A DNA stretch of 5,142 nucleotides from Bacteroidales bacterium (lineage in GTDB: Bacteria > Bacteroidota > Bacteroidia > Bacteroidales > UBA932). Each line of letters begins with the position of its first letter. Positions within the stretch are counted from its first letter, which is position 1. Below the pieces are notes generated by a model. It was not told the DNA's origin, did no database searches, and was given only the letters and a program-made list of their open reading frames with translations. The stretch lies in contig JAHDRO010000292.1 of NCBI GenBank assembly GCA_018433265.1, positions 1-5,142 of the forward strand, read 5' to 3'. The position numbers were made by a program, and so were the translations under genes. This document shows, one piece after another, positions 1 through 5,142 of this stretch.

Positions 1-1
1 A

Positions 2-640
2 GAAATGTACAATTTTGTAGACAAAGCATTTGAACTTGCTTTTAAGTACCGCAATCCCGCAATGATTCTTTCAGACGGCATTGTTGGTCAGATGATGGAG
101 ACTGTTGAAATGGGGCCAATGAAACCTCGACTTTCTAACGAAGAGATTATTAAGAGATACCCTTGGGCAACCACCGGCAAGACAAAGGAGAGGAAACAAA
201 ATGTAATCACTTCATTAGCAATGGAAGCAGAAGTCAATGAAAGGAATAACCTCAGACTTCAAGCAAAATACAGAGAAATTGAAAATAATGAAGTAATTTT
301 TGAAACTATTCACTGTGAAGATGCAAATCATCTGATGATAGCATATGGCTGTATGTCAAGAATATGTGAAAACGCTGTTGAACAGGCAAGAAAGGAAGGG
401 ATTAAGGTCGGACTTCTTCGCCCTATCACCCTATTTCCTTTTCCAACTAAAGAGATTCAAAAATTAGTTCCTCAACTTGACACAATCATGACAGTTGAGT
501 TAAGTGCCGGGCAGATGGTTGAAGATGTAAGGCTTGCTGTTAATGGTGCTATACCTGTTAATTTTTATGGAAGAATGGGAGGCGTTGTTTCTTCACCTGA
601 AGAGGTATTGGAAGCCTTTAAAAAATCAATTTTGAAATAA
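2..640 (+). CDS. vorB: 2-oxoacid:ferredoxin oxidoreductase, alpha subunit (VorB/KorA-like), C-terminal part; 5' end outside window
   Basis: This is the C-terminal 212 or so residues of the alpha subunit of a 2-oxoacid:ferredoxin oxidoreductase, a cytoplasmic enzyme that turns a 2-oxoacid plus CoA into acyl-CoA, CO2 and reduced ferredoxin. The frame is open to the left edge. The ATG at 5 is an internal methionine: the residues around it (EMYNFVDKAFELAFKYRNP) belong to the conserved core of the pyrimidine-binding domain, and family members are usually about 350-380 residues. The last 110 residues or so form the transketolase C-terminal-like domain, with LLRPITLFPFP and a YGRMGG motif at 566-583. 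The beta gene follows after 18 bases and gamma after that, the usual Bacteroidales order, where a small 4Fe-4S delta subunit normally lies upstream. Substrate preference (branched-chain 2-oxoacids or 2-oxoglutarate) cannot be settled from this fragment; vorB is the name commonly given to this family. Confidence 0.9.
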   Translation, partial: EMYNFVDKAFELAFKYRNPAMILSDGIVGQMMETVEMGPMKPRLSNEEIIKRYPWATTGKTKERKQNVITSLAMEAEVNERNNLRLQAKYREIENNEVIFETIHCEDANHLMIAYGCMSRICENAVEQARKEGIKVGLLRPITLFPFPTKEIQKLVPQLDTIMTVELSAGQMVEDVRLAVNGAIPVNFYGRMGGVVSSPEEVLEAFKKSILK

Positions 641-658
641 TTTGCAAAACGGAATATC

Positions 659-1420
659 ATGGATATTAAAGATATTATTAAACCGGAAAATAAAGTATAT
701 GGTAAAAGTTCTGTTCTGACTGACAATATAATGCATTACTGTCCCGGTTGCTCCCATGGAACTGTGCATAAACTCATTGCAGAAGTTATAGAAGAGATGG
801 GGATCCAGGAACAGACTATAGGAATTTCCCCGGTTGGCTGTGCAGTTTTTGCATATAATTATGTTGACATAGACTGGCAACAGGCAGCTCATGGACGGGC
901 ACCTTCACTTGCCACTGCCACTAAAAGACTTCATCCTGAAAAATATGTATTTACTTATCAGGGAGACGGGGATTTGGCATCCATAGGGACAGCCGAAATT
1001 ATGCATGCATGTAACAGAGGAGAAAATATTGTTGTTATTTTCATCAATAATGCCATTTATGGTATGACTGGTGGTCAAATGGCTCCAACAACACTTATCG
1101 GGATGAAGACAGCAACAACTCCATATGGCAGAGATCAAAAATTGCACGGTAATCCTTTAAAAATAACTGAGCTGATAGCACAACTTGAAGGCACATGCTA
1201 CGTTACACGACAGTCAGTTCACAATCCTGCCAACGTAAGGAAGGCCAAGAAAGCTATTCGTAAGGCATTCGAAAACTCTATGATGAATAAGGGAACTTCA
1301 TTTGTTGAAATCGTCAGTACATGTAATTCTGGCTGGAAGCTTACACCAGTTCAGTCAAATGAATGGATGGTCAAAAACATGTTCCCCGAATACCCATTAG
1401 GAGACATTAAGGACAGATAA
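659..1420 (+). CDS. 2-oxoacid:ferredoxin oxidoreductase, beta subunit (thiamine pyrophosphate-binding)
   Basis: This 253-residue protein is the TPP-binding beta subunit, which with alpha forms the active site and holds the proximal 4Fe-4S cluster. Visible motifs are CPGC at residues 28-31, SPVGCAVF with Cys61, the TPP/Mg motif GDGD at 102-105 followed by NN at 130-131, and the characteristic AIYGMTGGQ at 132-140. Cys222 lies in VSTCNSGW near the C-terminus. Cys28, Cys31, Cys61 and Cys222 have the spacing of the four cluster ligands known in archaeal 2-oxoacid:ferredoxin oxidoreductases, so the protein looks catalytically complete. The start at 659 gives a normal family length. The 18-base gap after alpha has no clear Shine-Dalgarno sequence, as is usual in Bacteroidota. 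VorA, KorB and IorA-type beta subunits are hard to tell apart, so no symbol is given. Confidence 0.95.
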   Translation: MDIKDIIKPENKVYGKSSVLTDNIMHYCPGCSHGTVHKLIAEVIEEMGIQEQTIGISPVGCAVFAYNYVDIDWQQAAHGRAPSLATATKRLHPEKYVFTYQGDGDLASIGTAEIMHACNRGENIVVIFINNAIYGMTGGQMAPTTLIGMKTATTPYGRDQKLHGNPLKITELIAQLEGTCYVTRQSVHNPANVRKAKKAIRKAFENSMMNKGTSFVEIVSTCNSGWKLTPVQSNEWMVKNMFPEYPLGDIKDR

Positions 1421-1435
1421 AAACTGAACAACAAT

Positions 1436-1978
1436 ATGAAAGAAGAGATAATAATAGCAGGTTTTGGTGGACAGGGAGTCCTATCAATGGGTAAAATTCT
1501 TGCATATTCAGGTATTATGCAAGGAATGCAGGTAACCTGGATGCCTTCATACGGTCCAGAAATGAGAGGAGGCACAGCAAATGTAACTGTAATACTGAGC
1601 GATACAAAAATAAGTTCTCCACTGCTCAGTAAATTTGACACAGCCATAATCCTCAATCAACAATCAATGGATAAATTTGAAAACAGTATCAAACCGGGTG
1701 GCATGATGATCTATGATCCAAATGGTATTGTACGCAAACCTGTACGCAAGGATATTAAAATTTACTCTATAGATGCTGTTGAGATATCAAACGAGCTAGG
1801 AAATTCAAAAGCTTATAACATGGTTGTACTTGGTGCATATCTTAGCAAAAAACCAATAGTAAGCATGGAGAACGTTATAAAGGGTTTAAAAAAATCTTTG
1901 CCTGAAAGAAGCCATCATTTGATACCTTTGAATGAGAAAGCAATTAAAGTTGGTATGGAGAAGGTAAAAGAAGAATAA
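1436..1978 (+). CDS. 2-oxoacid:ferredoxin oxidoreductase, gamma subunit
   Basis: This 180-residue protein is the gamma subunit (pyruvate/ketoisovalerate oxidoreductase catalytic-domain family), the part that in related enzymes contributes to CoA handling and subunit contacts. It opens with IIIAGFGGQGV (residues 5-15), a glycine-rich loop typical of the family, followed by the signature SYGPEMRGG at 38-46 and NVTVILSD. The ATG at 1436 places the glycine loop at the very N-terminus, as in homologues, and lies 15 bases after the beta stop, so the three genes are almost certainly co-transcribed. It is the last gene of the operon, because a strong intrinsic terminator begins 18 bases after its stop. 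VorC, KorC and KorG names are used inconsistently for this subunit, so the symbol is left blank. Confidence 0.94.
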   Translation: MKEEIIIAGFGGQGVLSMGKILAYSGIMQGMQVTWMPSYGPEMRGGTANVTVILSDTKISSPLLSKFDTAIILNQQSMDKFENSIKPGGMMIYDPNGIVRKPVRKDIKIYSIDAVEISNELGNSKAYNMVVLGAYLSKKPIVSMENVIKGLKKSLPERSHHLIPLNEKAIKVGMEKVKEE

Positions 1979-1996
1979 TTTCATTTTTTTTACTAT

Positions 1997-2030
1997 AAAG
2001 TGCACCTAAATTAATTTAGGTGCACTTTTT
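1997..2030 (+). terminator. Intrinsic terminator of the 2-oxoacid oxidoreductase operon
   Basis: A perfect inverted repeat has a 14-base left arm at 1997-2010, a TTAA loop at 2011-2014 and a right arm at 2015-2028. The right arm runs straight into a T-tract, with T from 2026 to 2030. The GC-containing centre of the stem is GTGCACCTAA paired with TTAGGTGCAC. It lies 18 bases after the gamma-subunit stop and fits rho-independent termination on the + strand. On the other strand the hairpin is followed by A-rich sequence, so it should not terminate transcription in that direction. Confidence 0.92.
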
Positions 2031-2058
2031 GTTATAATTTATTTAATTACTATCTTTG
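2028..2058 (+). promoter_or_regulatory. Bacteroidota-type housekeeping promoter for the coiled-coil protein / zapA unit
   Basis: TTTG at 2028-2031 is followed, after a 19-base spacer, by TATCTTTG at 2051-2058. Both match the published Bacteroides consensus (-33 TTTG, -7 TAnnTTTG) at every defined position with normal spacing. Transcription should start about 4-7 bases after the -7 element, near 2062-2065. The -33 element is formed by the end of the T-tail of the preceding terminator, so the two sites overlap by about three bases. If this promoter is used, the ATG at 2061 lies at or before the transcript start, which supports 2079 as the real start codon. No start site has been measured here. 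Confidence 0.75.
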
Positions 2059-2078
2059 CTATGGCGCATTATAGTTGT

Positions 2079-2372
2079 ATGAGTGGAGATTATCATATAG
2101 TAATAGATAGTATTAAAAGCAAAATAGAATTGCTAATATCAAGATACGAGCAGGTAGTTGCTGAAAACCAAAGATTATCATCTGAACTTCTTGACTGTAA
2201 AAGCGCCTTGGATGAAAGTAATAACAAAATTAAGGAACTGGAAGAAAAAATTAATAAATTACAGTTAAGTGAGGCTTTTAAAGCATCATCACAAGACGTC
2301 AAAGAGGCAAAACAGAAGATAAACATGATTGTGAAAGAGATTAACAAGTGTATAGCACTGTTAAATGATTAA
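2079..2372 (+). CDS. Small coiled-coil protein upstream of zapA (uncharacterised, conserved in Bacteroidota)
   Basis: This predicted 97-residue cytoplasmic protein has no signal peptide or membrane segment. From about residue 10 to 65 it is heptad-like, rich in Leu, Glu, Lys and Asn (SELLDCKSALDESNNKIKEL and onward), which suggests a dimeric coiled coil. A more conserved-looking C-terminus, NMIVKEINKCIALLND, follows and resembles the ending I recall for the short protein found just before zapA in many Bacteroidota. The frame could begin at the ATG at 2061 (103 residues), but that codon sits just after the -7 promoter element, so 2079 is preferred. The stop is 7 bases before the preferred zapA start, implying one transcript. 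A role in cell division beside ZapA, comparable to the coiled-coil partner ZapB, is inference from position and shape; I see no sequence match to ZapB. Confidence 0.82.
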   Translation: MSGDYHIVIDSIKSKIELLISRYEQVVAENQRLSSELLDCKSALDESNNKIKELEEKINKLQLSEAFKASSQDVKEAKQKINMIVKEINKCIALLND

Positions 2373-2379
2373 CATACAT

Positions 2380-2673
2380 ATGGAACAGCAGTCAATTAGA
2401 ATATGTATCGCCGACAGATATTACCCGCTTAAAGTAGCGGTTAACGACGAAGAAAAAATACGCGCAGCTGCTCGTATTATTAATGAGAAAGTTGACCAGT
2501 ACAAAAGCAGATATGTAAGTCGTGACAATCAGGATGCTCTTTCAATGGCTATCCTCCAGTTTGTTATCCGCCTTATTGAGGCAGAACAGAAAGAGGAAAG
2601 CAAACAAATAGTCGAAGAACTTCAAAACCTTGATACGCTTCTGGATGAGTACATTAAAGTCAATATCACTTGA
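2380..2673 (+). CDS. zapA: Cell division protein ZapA
   Basis: ZapA is a small cytoplasmic protein that binds FtsZ and promotes bundling of Z-ring filaments. The 97-residue product has the family layout: an N-terminal strand region SIRICIADRYYPLKV, then DEEKIRAAARIINEKVDQYKSRY, and a long C-terminal helix with ALSMAILQFVIRLIEAEQKEE that would form the dimeric or tetrameric coiled coil. An in-frame ATG at 2365 would add five residues and overlap the upstream gene by 8 bases. The ATG at 2380 is preferred because family members begin about ten residues before IADR. The upstream gene ends 7 bases earlier and the 6S-like RNA begins just downstream. A zapA gene next to 6S RNA is also seen in gammaproteobacteria, which strengthens both calls. 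Confidence 0.9.
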   Translation: MEQQSIRICIADRYYPLKVAVNDEEKIRAAARIINEKVDQYKSRYVSRDNQDALSMAILQFVIRLIEAEQKEESKQIVEELQNLDTLLDEYIKVNIT

Positions 2674-2684
2674 CTGAACATGAG

Positions 2685-2880
2685 AAGTTAGCCGTTGGTT
2701 TAGCTCTTTGCCAAAATCAACACTAATAACATACCGAGCAAACTCGACAGTCAAAAAAAGGCCTAGGTTACCCTTCGGGGGATTCCGAGTTCGGGACGTT
2801 GGAAGTTTGCGACATATGTCGGAGCTCAAATCTTATTTAATTAAGGTTTTCGTTAAATAGCTTTACCAACGGCTTTTTTT
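2685..2880 (+). ncRNA. ssrS: 6S-like regulatory RNA (Bacteroidales type)
   Basis: The gap between zapA and rny folds by eye into the 6S layout. A closing stem pairs 2691-2699 (GCCGTTGGT) with 2865-2873 perfectly; a TT/TT internal loop and a 4-bp stem, 2702-2705 with 2859-2862, follow. Next comes a large AU-rich bubble (5' side 2706-2733, 3' side 2823-2858). The apical arm pairs 2734-2737 with 2819-2822, 2738-2744 with 2804-2810 (GCAAACT/AGTTTGC), 2745-2748 with 2798-2801 and 2750-2752 with 2795-2797. It is capped by a CCC-TTCG-GGG hairpin at 2771-2780. Seven T residues (2874-2880) follow the closing stem and probably mark the 3' end. 6S RNA imitates an open promoter and binds housekeeping RNA polymerase, especially in stationary phase. 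The neighbours match 6S loci in this phylum. The 5' end is uncertain by some 10-25 bases. To my memory, such RNAs were first described as the Bacteroidales-1 motif. Confidence 0.85.
2859..2880 (+). terminator. 3' end / intrinsic-type terminator of the 6S-like RNA
   Basis: The GC-rich 3' arm of the 6S closing helix (ACCAACGGC, 2865-2873) runs directly into seven T residues (2874-2880). The partner arm lies far upstream at 2691-2699, so termination would rely on the long-range closing stem rather than a local hairpin. Some read-through into rny, whose start is 30 bases on, is plausible. Confidence 0.55.
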
Positions 2881-2910
2881 AATGTACAATGAAAAACATA
2901 TTTTTACACA

Positions 2911-4446
2911 ATGGAAGTACTATTAGCAATCGTTTTACCTGCTATAGTAAGTTTTATTCTGACTTACTATATAACAAATAATTTTATTCTAAAAAAACGC
3001 AGAGAAGAGATTTTAAAATCGGCAGAACAAGAAGGAGAGAATATAAAGAAAGAGAAGATATTTCAGGCAAAAGAGAAATTTCTTCAGCTAAAAGGAGAAC
3101 ATGAACAACAAATTCTTGAACGTAACAACCAGATTATTCAAGTTGAGAACAAACTCAAACAAAGAGAGCTTGTATTAAATCAACAAAATGCAGAACTTCA
3201 AAAAAAGCTCAAAGAAATAGAAAGTGTCAGGGAACATATTAGAAATCAGACAGAGCTTCTTGAGAAGAAACAAGAAGAATACGAAAAGTTAAGAATTGAA
3301 GCAATTCAAAAAATTGAAAATATCGCTGGACTTTCAGCACAAGAGGCCAAGAATCAACTTATTGAGACAATGAAAGCTGAAGCTAAATCCGAAGCTATGT
3401 CTTATATTAGTGAAGTAATGGACGAAGCAAGGTTGACAGCAAGCAAAGAATCTAAGAGGATTATTATTAATACTATTCAGAGAATTGCTCCGGAAACAGC
3501 AATTGAAAACGCTGTCACAGTTTTCAATATTGAAAGTGACGAAATAAAGGGAAGGATTATCGGAAGAGAAGGGAGAAATATACGTGCTCTCGAGGCAGCA
3601 ACCGGAGTTGAAATAGTTGTAGATGATACTCCTGAAGCTATTTTGCTGTCTGCATTTGACCCAGTAAGAAGAGAAGTTGCAAGACTTGCTCTGCATCAAT
3701 TGGTTACAGACGGGAGAATACATCCTGCAAGAATCGAAGAAGTTGTTGCAAAAGTCCAGAAACAGCTTGATGACGAGATAATGGAAACCGGCAAAAGAAC
3801 ATGTATTGATCTTGGCATTCACGGGCTTCATGTTGAACTTGTCAAGCTGATAGGGAGGATGAAGTATCGTTCTTCATATGGACAAAATCTGCTTCAACAT
3901 TCAAGAGAAGTTGCCAATATTTGTGCAACACTTGCATCTGAACTTGGATTAAATCCAAAAACAGCCAAAAGAGCTGGGCTGCTTCATGACATAGGAAAGG
4001 TTTCTGACGAGGATCCGGAGTTGCCACATGCTATTCTTGGAATGAAGTTAGCCGAAAAATATAAAGAAAAGCCAGATGTTTGCAATGCAATAGGTGCACA
4101 TCACGAGGAGGTTGAGATGACATCTCTCATTTCGCCTCTGGTTCTTGTCAGCGATGCAATATCAGGATCCAGGCCTGGGGCAAGAAGGGAAGTTATTGAA
4201 TCATACATCAAGAGGCTTAAAGAAATGGAAGACCTCGCCTTATCCTACCCTGGTGTAACAAAAACTTATGCAATTCAGGCAGGTAGAGAATTAAGAGTTA
4301 TAGTAGGAAGTGAACAAGTTTCTGACAAGGAATCAGAGCAATTATCACTTGACATAGCTAAAAAAATTCAGGATGAAATGACCTATCCTGGACAGGTTAA
4401 GATAACCGTTATTAGAGAAACAAGAGCTGTAAGTTTTGCTAAATAA
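2911..4446 (+). CDS. rny: Ribonuclease Y
   Basis: RNase Y is a membrane-anchored endoribonuclease that starts decay and processing of many mRNAs. The 511-residue product is full length (Bacillus subtilis RNase Y is about 520). Residues 2-24 form an N-terminal membrane helix, followed by basic KKRREE. Residues about 30-165 are a long Glu/Lys/Gln-rich coiled coil. The KH RNA-binding domain carries [10 protein letters not shown] at 214-223. The HD phosphohydrolase domain has its metal-ligand set in place: His330, His359-Asp360 in LLHDIGK, and Asp415 in [13 protein letters not shown], with HHEE at 397-400. The C-terminal domain ends in [14 protein letters not shown]. The ATG at 2911 is the only sensible start, because the nearby ATGs at 2882 and 2889 are out of frame. 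There is no Shine-Dalgarno sequence. It may be expressed by read-through past the 6S RNA or from a weak promoter of its own. The converging gene ends 12 bases downstream. Confidence 0.97.
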   Translation: MEVLLAIVLPAIVSFILTYYITNNFILKKRREEILKSAEQEGENIKKEKIFQAKEKFLQLKGEHEQQILERNNQIIQVENKLKQRELVLNQQNAELQKKLKEIESVREHIRNQTELLEKKQEEYEKLRIEAIQKIENIAGLSAQEAKNQLIETMKAEAKSEAMSYISEVMDEARLTASKESKRIIINTIQRIAPETAIENAVTVFNIESDEIKGRIIGREGRNIRALEAATGVEIVVDDTPEAILLSAFDPVRREVARLALHQLVTDGRIHPARIEEVVAKVQKQLDDEIMETGKRTCIDLGIHGLHVELVKLIGRMKYRSSYGQNLLQHSREVANICATLASELGLNPKTAKRAGLLHDIGKVSDEDPELPHAILGMKLAEKYKEKPDVCNAIGAHHEEVEMTSLISPLVLVSDAISGSRPGARREVIESYIKRLKEMEDLALSYPGVTKTYAIQAGRELRVIVGSEQVSDKESEQLSLDIAKKIQDEMTYPGQVKITVIRETRAVSFAK

Positions 4447-4458
4447 GCAGTTTTAAAG

Positions 4459-5109
4459 TTATTTAAATAGCTTAGCTCGTTCAATAATTATTCTCTCCTT
4501 TACGATTGAATCAGGAACAAATTTCCAGTTATTCAGTTTTGCAGGAGAGATTTTACCCTCTTTTTTAAGCTTGGCATACATCATATCTCTTATGTCGCCC
4601 ATTCTCGTAACAACTCTTTCGTTTAGTTGTTCTGTAGGGATTCCTGCTCCTAAAGTTAGAAGATCGCCACCTCCACTTGCTCTATAAGATGACAGTGCGA
4701 CCTTATATACCTTTTTTAAGTCAAAAGGTGTTCCATCAGTCATTGAAATAATATTAATCCTTTCCCCGTAACCTTTTGTCACATCAACTTCATATATTAT
4801 CCCGGCAGCAGAATCAAAATTAAAATGCATGTTTCTGAACCTTGTCACCCCATTTTCATCAGTATAAATATTTAACATTGGATATTTAGGTGAAATTACC
4901 TTATTAACCCATAGTCTATAAGAATACTCGAGATAATTTTTAATCTCTTTACCGGAAAGTTTTATGACATACAACTGATTTTCAAACGGATATATATTGG
5001 TTAGGCTCTGGAAACTGACTGGTCCTGCATTAATTGTAATATCAAAAGAAAGAGGTGCAGCAAAAGATATGTCTGCTTTGGAATTTTCCAGCTGTATAGA
5101 ATGGATCAT
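4459..5109 (-). CDS. 5'-nucleotidase C-terminal domain protein, N-terminally truncated at the window edge
   Basis: The 216 codons encode most of a 5'-nucleotidase C-terminal (substrate-binding) domain of the UshA / 2',3'-cyclic-nucleotide phosphodiesterase family, normally periplasmic or surface-attached and used to take phosphate and nucleosides from nucleotides. Recognisable parts are ADISFAAPLSFD (residues 12-23, at the family's NGGG-type position), LTNIYPFENQLYVIKLSGKEIKNYLEYS, the FNFDSAAGIIYEVDV stretch, and YRASGGGDLLTLGAGI, the substrate-loop region. No signal peptide and no metallophosphatase domain are present. In many Bacteroidales these two domains are separate neighbouring genes, so the catalytic partner may lie beyond the right edge. 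The frame begins abnormally: residues resembling the family (YVD) continue for three codons above the ATG at 5109, then meet TAA at 5119-5121 next to a T-rich tract. The true start is therefore doubtful, and this may be a broken gene or an assembly fault. Confidence 0.8.
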   Translation of the reverse strand: MIHSIQLENSKADISFAAPLSFDITINAGPVSFQSLTNIYPFENQLYVIKLSGKEIKNYLEYSYRLWVNKVISPKYPMLNIYTDENGVTRFRNMHFNFDSAAGIIYEVDVTKGYGERINIISMTDGTPFDLKKVYKVALSSYRASGGGDLLTLGAGIPTEQLNERVVTRMGDIRDMMYAKLKKEGKISPAKLNNWKFVPDSIVKERIIIERAKLFK

Positions 5110-5142
5110 GTCAACATATTAAAATAAAAAAAAAAAAGCATC

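Noticed and set aside
626..892. 88-codon - strand open frame
   Set aside because: It lies opposite the start of the beta-subunit gene, has no recognisable domain, and its codons are the complement of strongly conserved protein sequence.
905..1656. Two - strand open frames (905-1147 and 1351-1656)
   Set aside because: Both are antisense to the conserved beta and gamma subunits, have Cys/Ser/Ile-rich low-information composition, and show no promoter or family features.
2093..2347. 84-codon - strand frame with a Leu/Ser-rich, membrane-like translation
   Set aside because: It is a shadow of the coiled-coil gene: Glu/Lys/Asn-rich heptads read in antisense give runs of Leu, Ser and Phe.
2811..2820. 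GACATATGTC palindrome as a possible operator
   Set aside because: It lies inside the apical arm of the 6S-like RNA, where part of it (2819-2820) pairs with 2736-2737; a 10-base palindrome alone is not evidence of a protein site.
2542..2829. 95-codon - strand frame spanning the end of zapA and the intergenic gap
   Set aside because: It crosses the structured 6S-like RNA and the zapA C-terminal helix, and its translation matches nothing I recognise.
3334..4027. Two - strand frames (3334-3831, 165 codons, and 3842-4027)
   Set aside because: They are antisense to the KH and HD domains of RNase Y; the long one is Cys/Asn/Phe/Ser-rich, as expected of a shadow frame.
4447..4473. Possible bidirectional terminator between the converging rny and nucleotidase genes
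   Set aside because: 4456-4473 is an imperfect AT-rich palindrome (AAGTTATTTAAATAGCTT), but it has almost no GC pairs, no adequate loop and no T-tract on either side, so it is too weak to call.
5126..5137. 12-base homopolymer as a simple phase-variation switch
   Set aside because: Adding or removing bases in this run does not remove the in-frame TAA at 5119-5121, which is downstream of the run on the coding strand, so slippage alone cannot restore the frame.
1..5142. Mobile element, CRISPR array, toxin-antitoxin pair or new defence system
   Set aside because: No transposase or integrase, no spaced direct repeats and no terminal inverted repeats were seen; apart from one small coiled-coil protein, all genes belong to recognised core families.

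Overview
The window reads as ordinary core chromosome of an AT-rich member of Bacteroidota, most likely Bacteroidales. Four things point there: the 2-oxoacid oxidoreductase gene order with a 253-residue beta and a 180-residue gamma subunit; the block of small coiled-coil protein, zapA, 6S-like RNA and rny; a promoter with the Bacteroidota-type TTTG / TAnnTTTG elements; and the lack of convincing Shine-Dalgarno sequences before the starts. I see no mobile element, CRISPR array, tRNA, rRNA or defence-type cassette.

Layout. Positions 1-1978 carry the end of a + strand operon for a 2-oxoacid:ferredoxin oxidoreductase (branched-chain/VOR- or KOR-like): the alpha subunit, cut by the left edge, then the TPP-binding beta subunit and the gamma subunit. 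Together they would oxidatively decarboxylate a 2-oxoacid to an acyl-CoA and pass electrons to ferredoxin. The operon ends in a strong intrinsic terminator (1997-2030).

The T-tail of that terminator supplies the -33 element of a promoter (2028-2058) for the next unit: a 97-residue coiled-coil protein (2079-2372), zapA (2380-2673), a structured non-coding RNA with the layout of 6S RNA (about 2685-2880), and rny, encoding membrane-anchored RNase Y (2911-4446). The promoter position argues that the coiled-coil gene starts at 2079 and not at the upstream ATG at 2061. The unit joins Z-ring assembly, RNA polymerase regulation and mRNA turnover.

Converging on rny from the right is a - strand gene for a 5'-nucleotidase C-terminal domain protein (4459-5109). 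Its N-terminal part is missing: family-like sequence runs a few codons upstream of the first ATG and then meets an in-frame TAA beside a 12-base homopolymer at the right edge. This suggests a truncated gene or an assembly or sequencing fault.

The most interesting non-coding item is the 6S-like RNA, whose predicted bubble carries a recognisable mimic of the Bacteroidota -7 promoter element. I found no evidence for a previously undescribed system.
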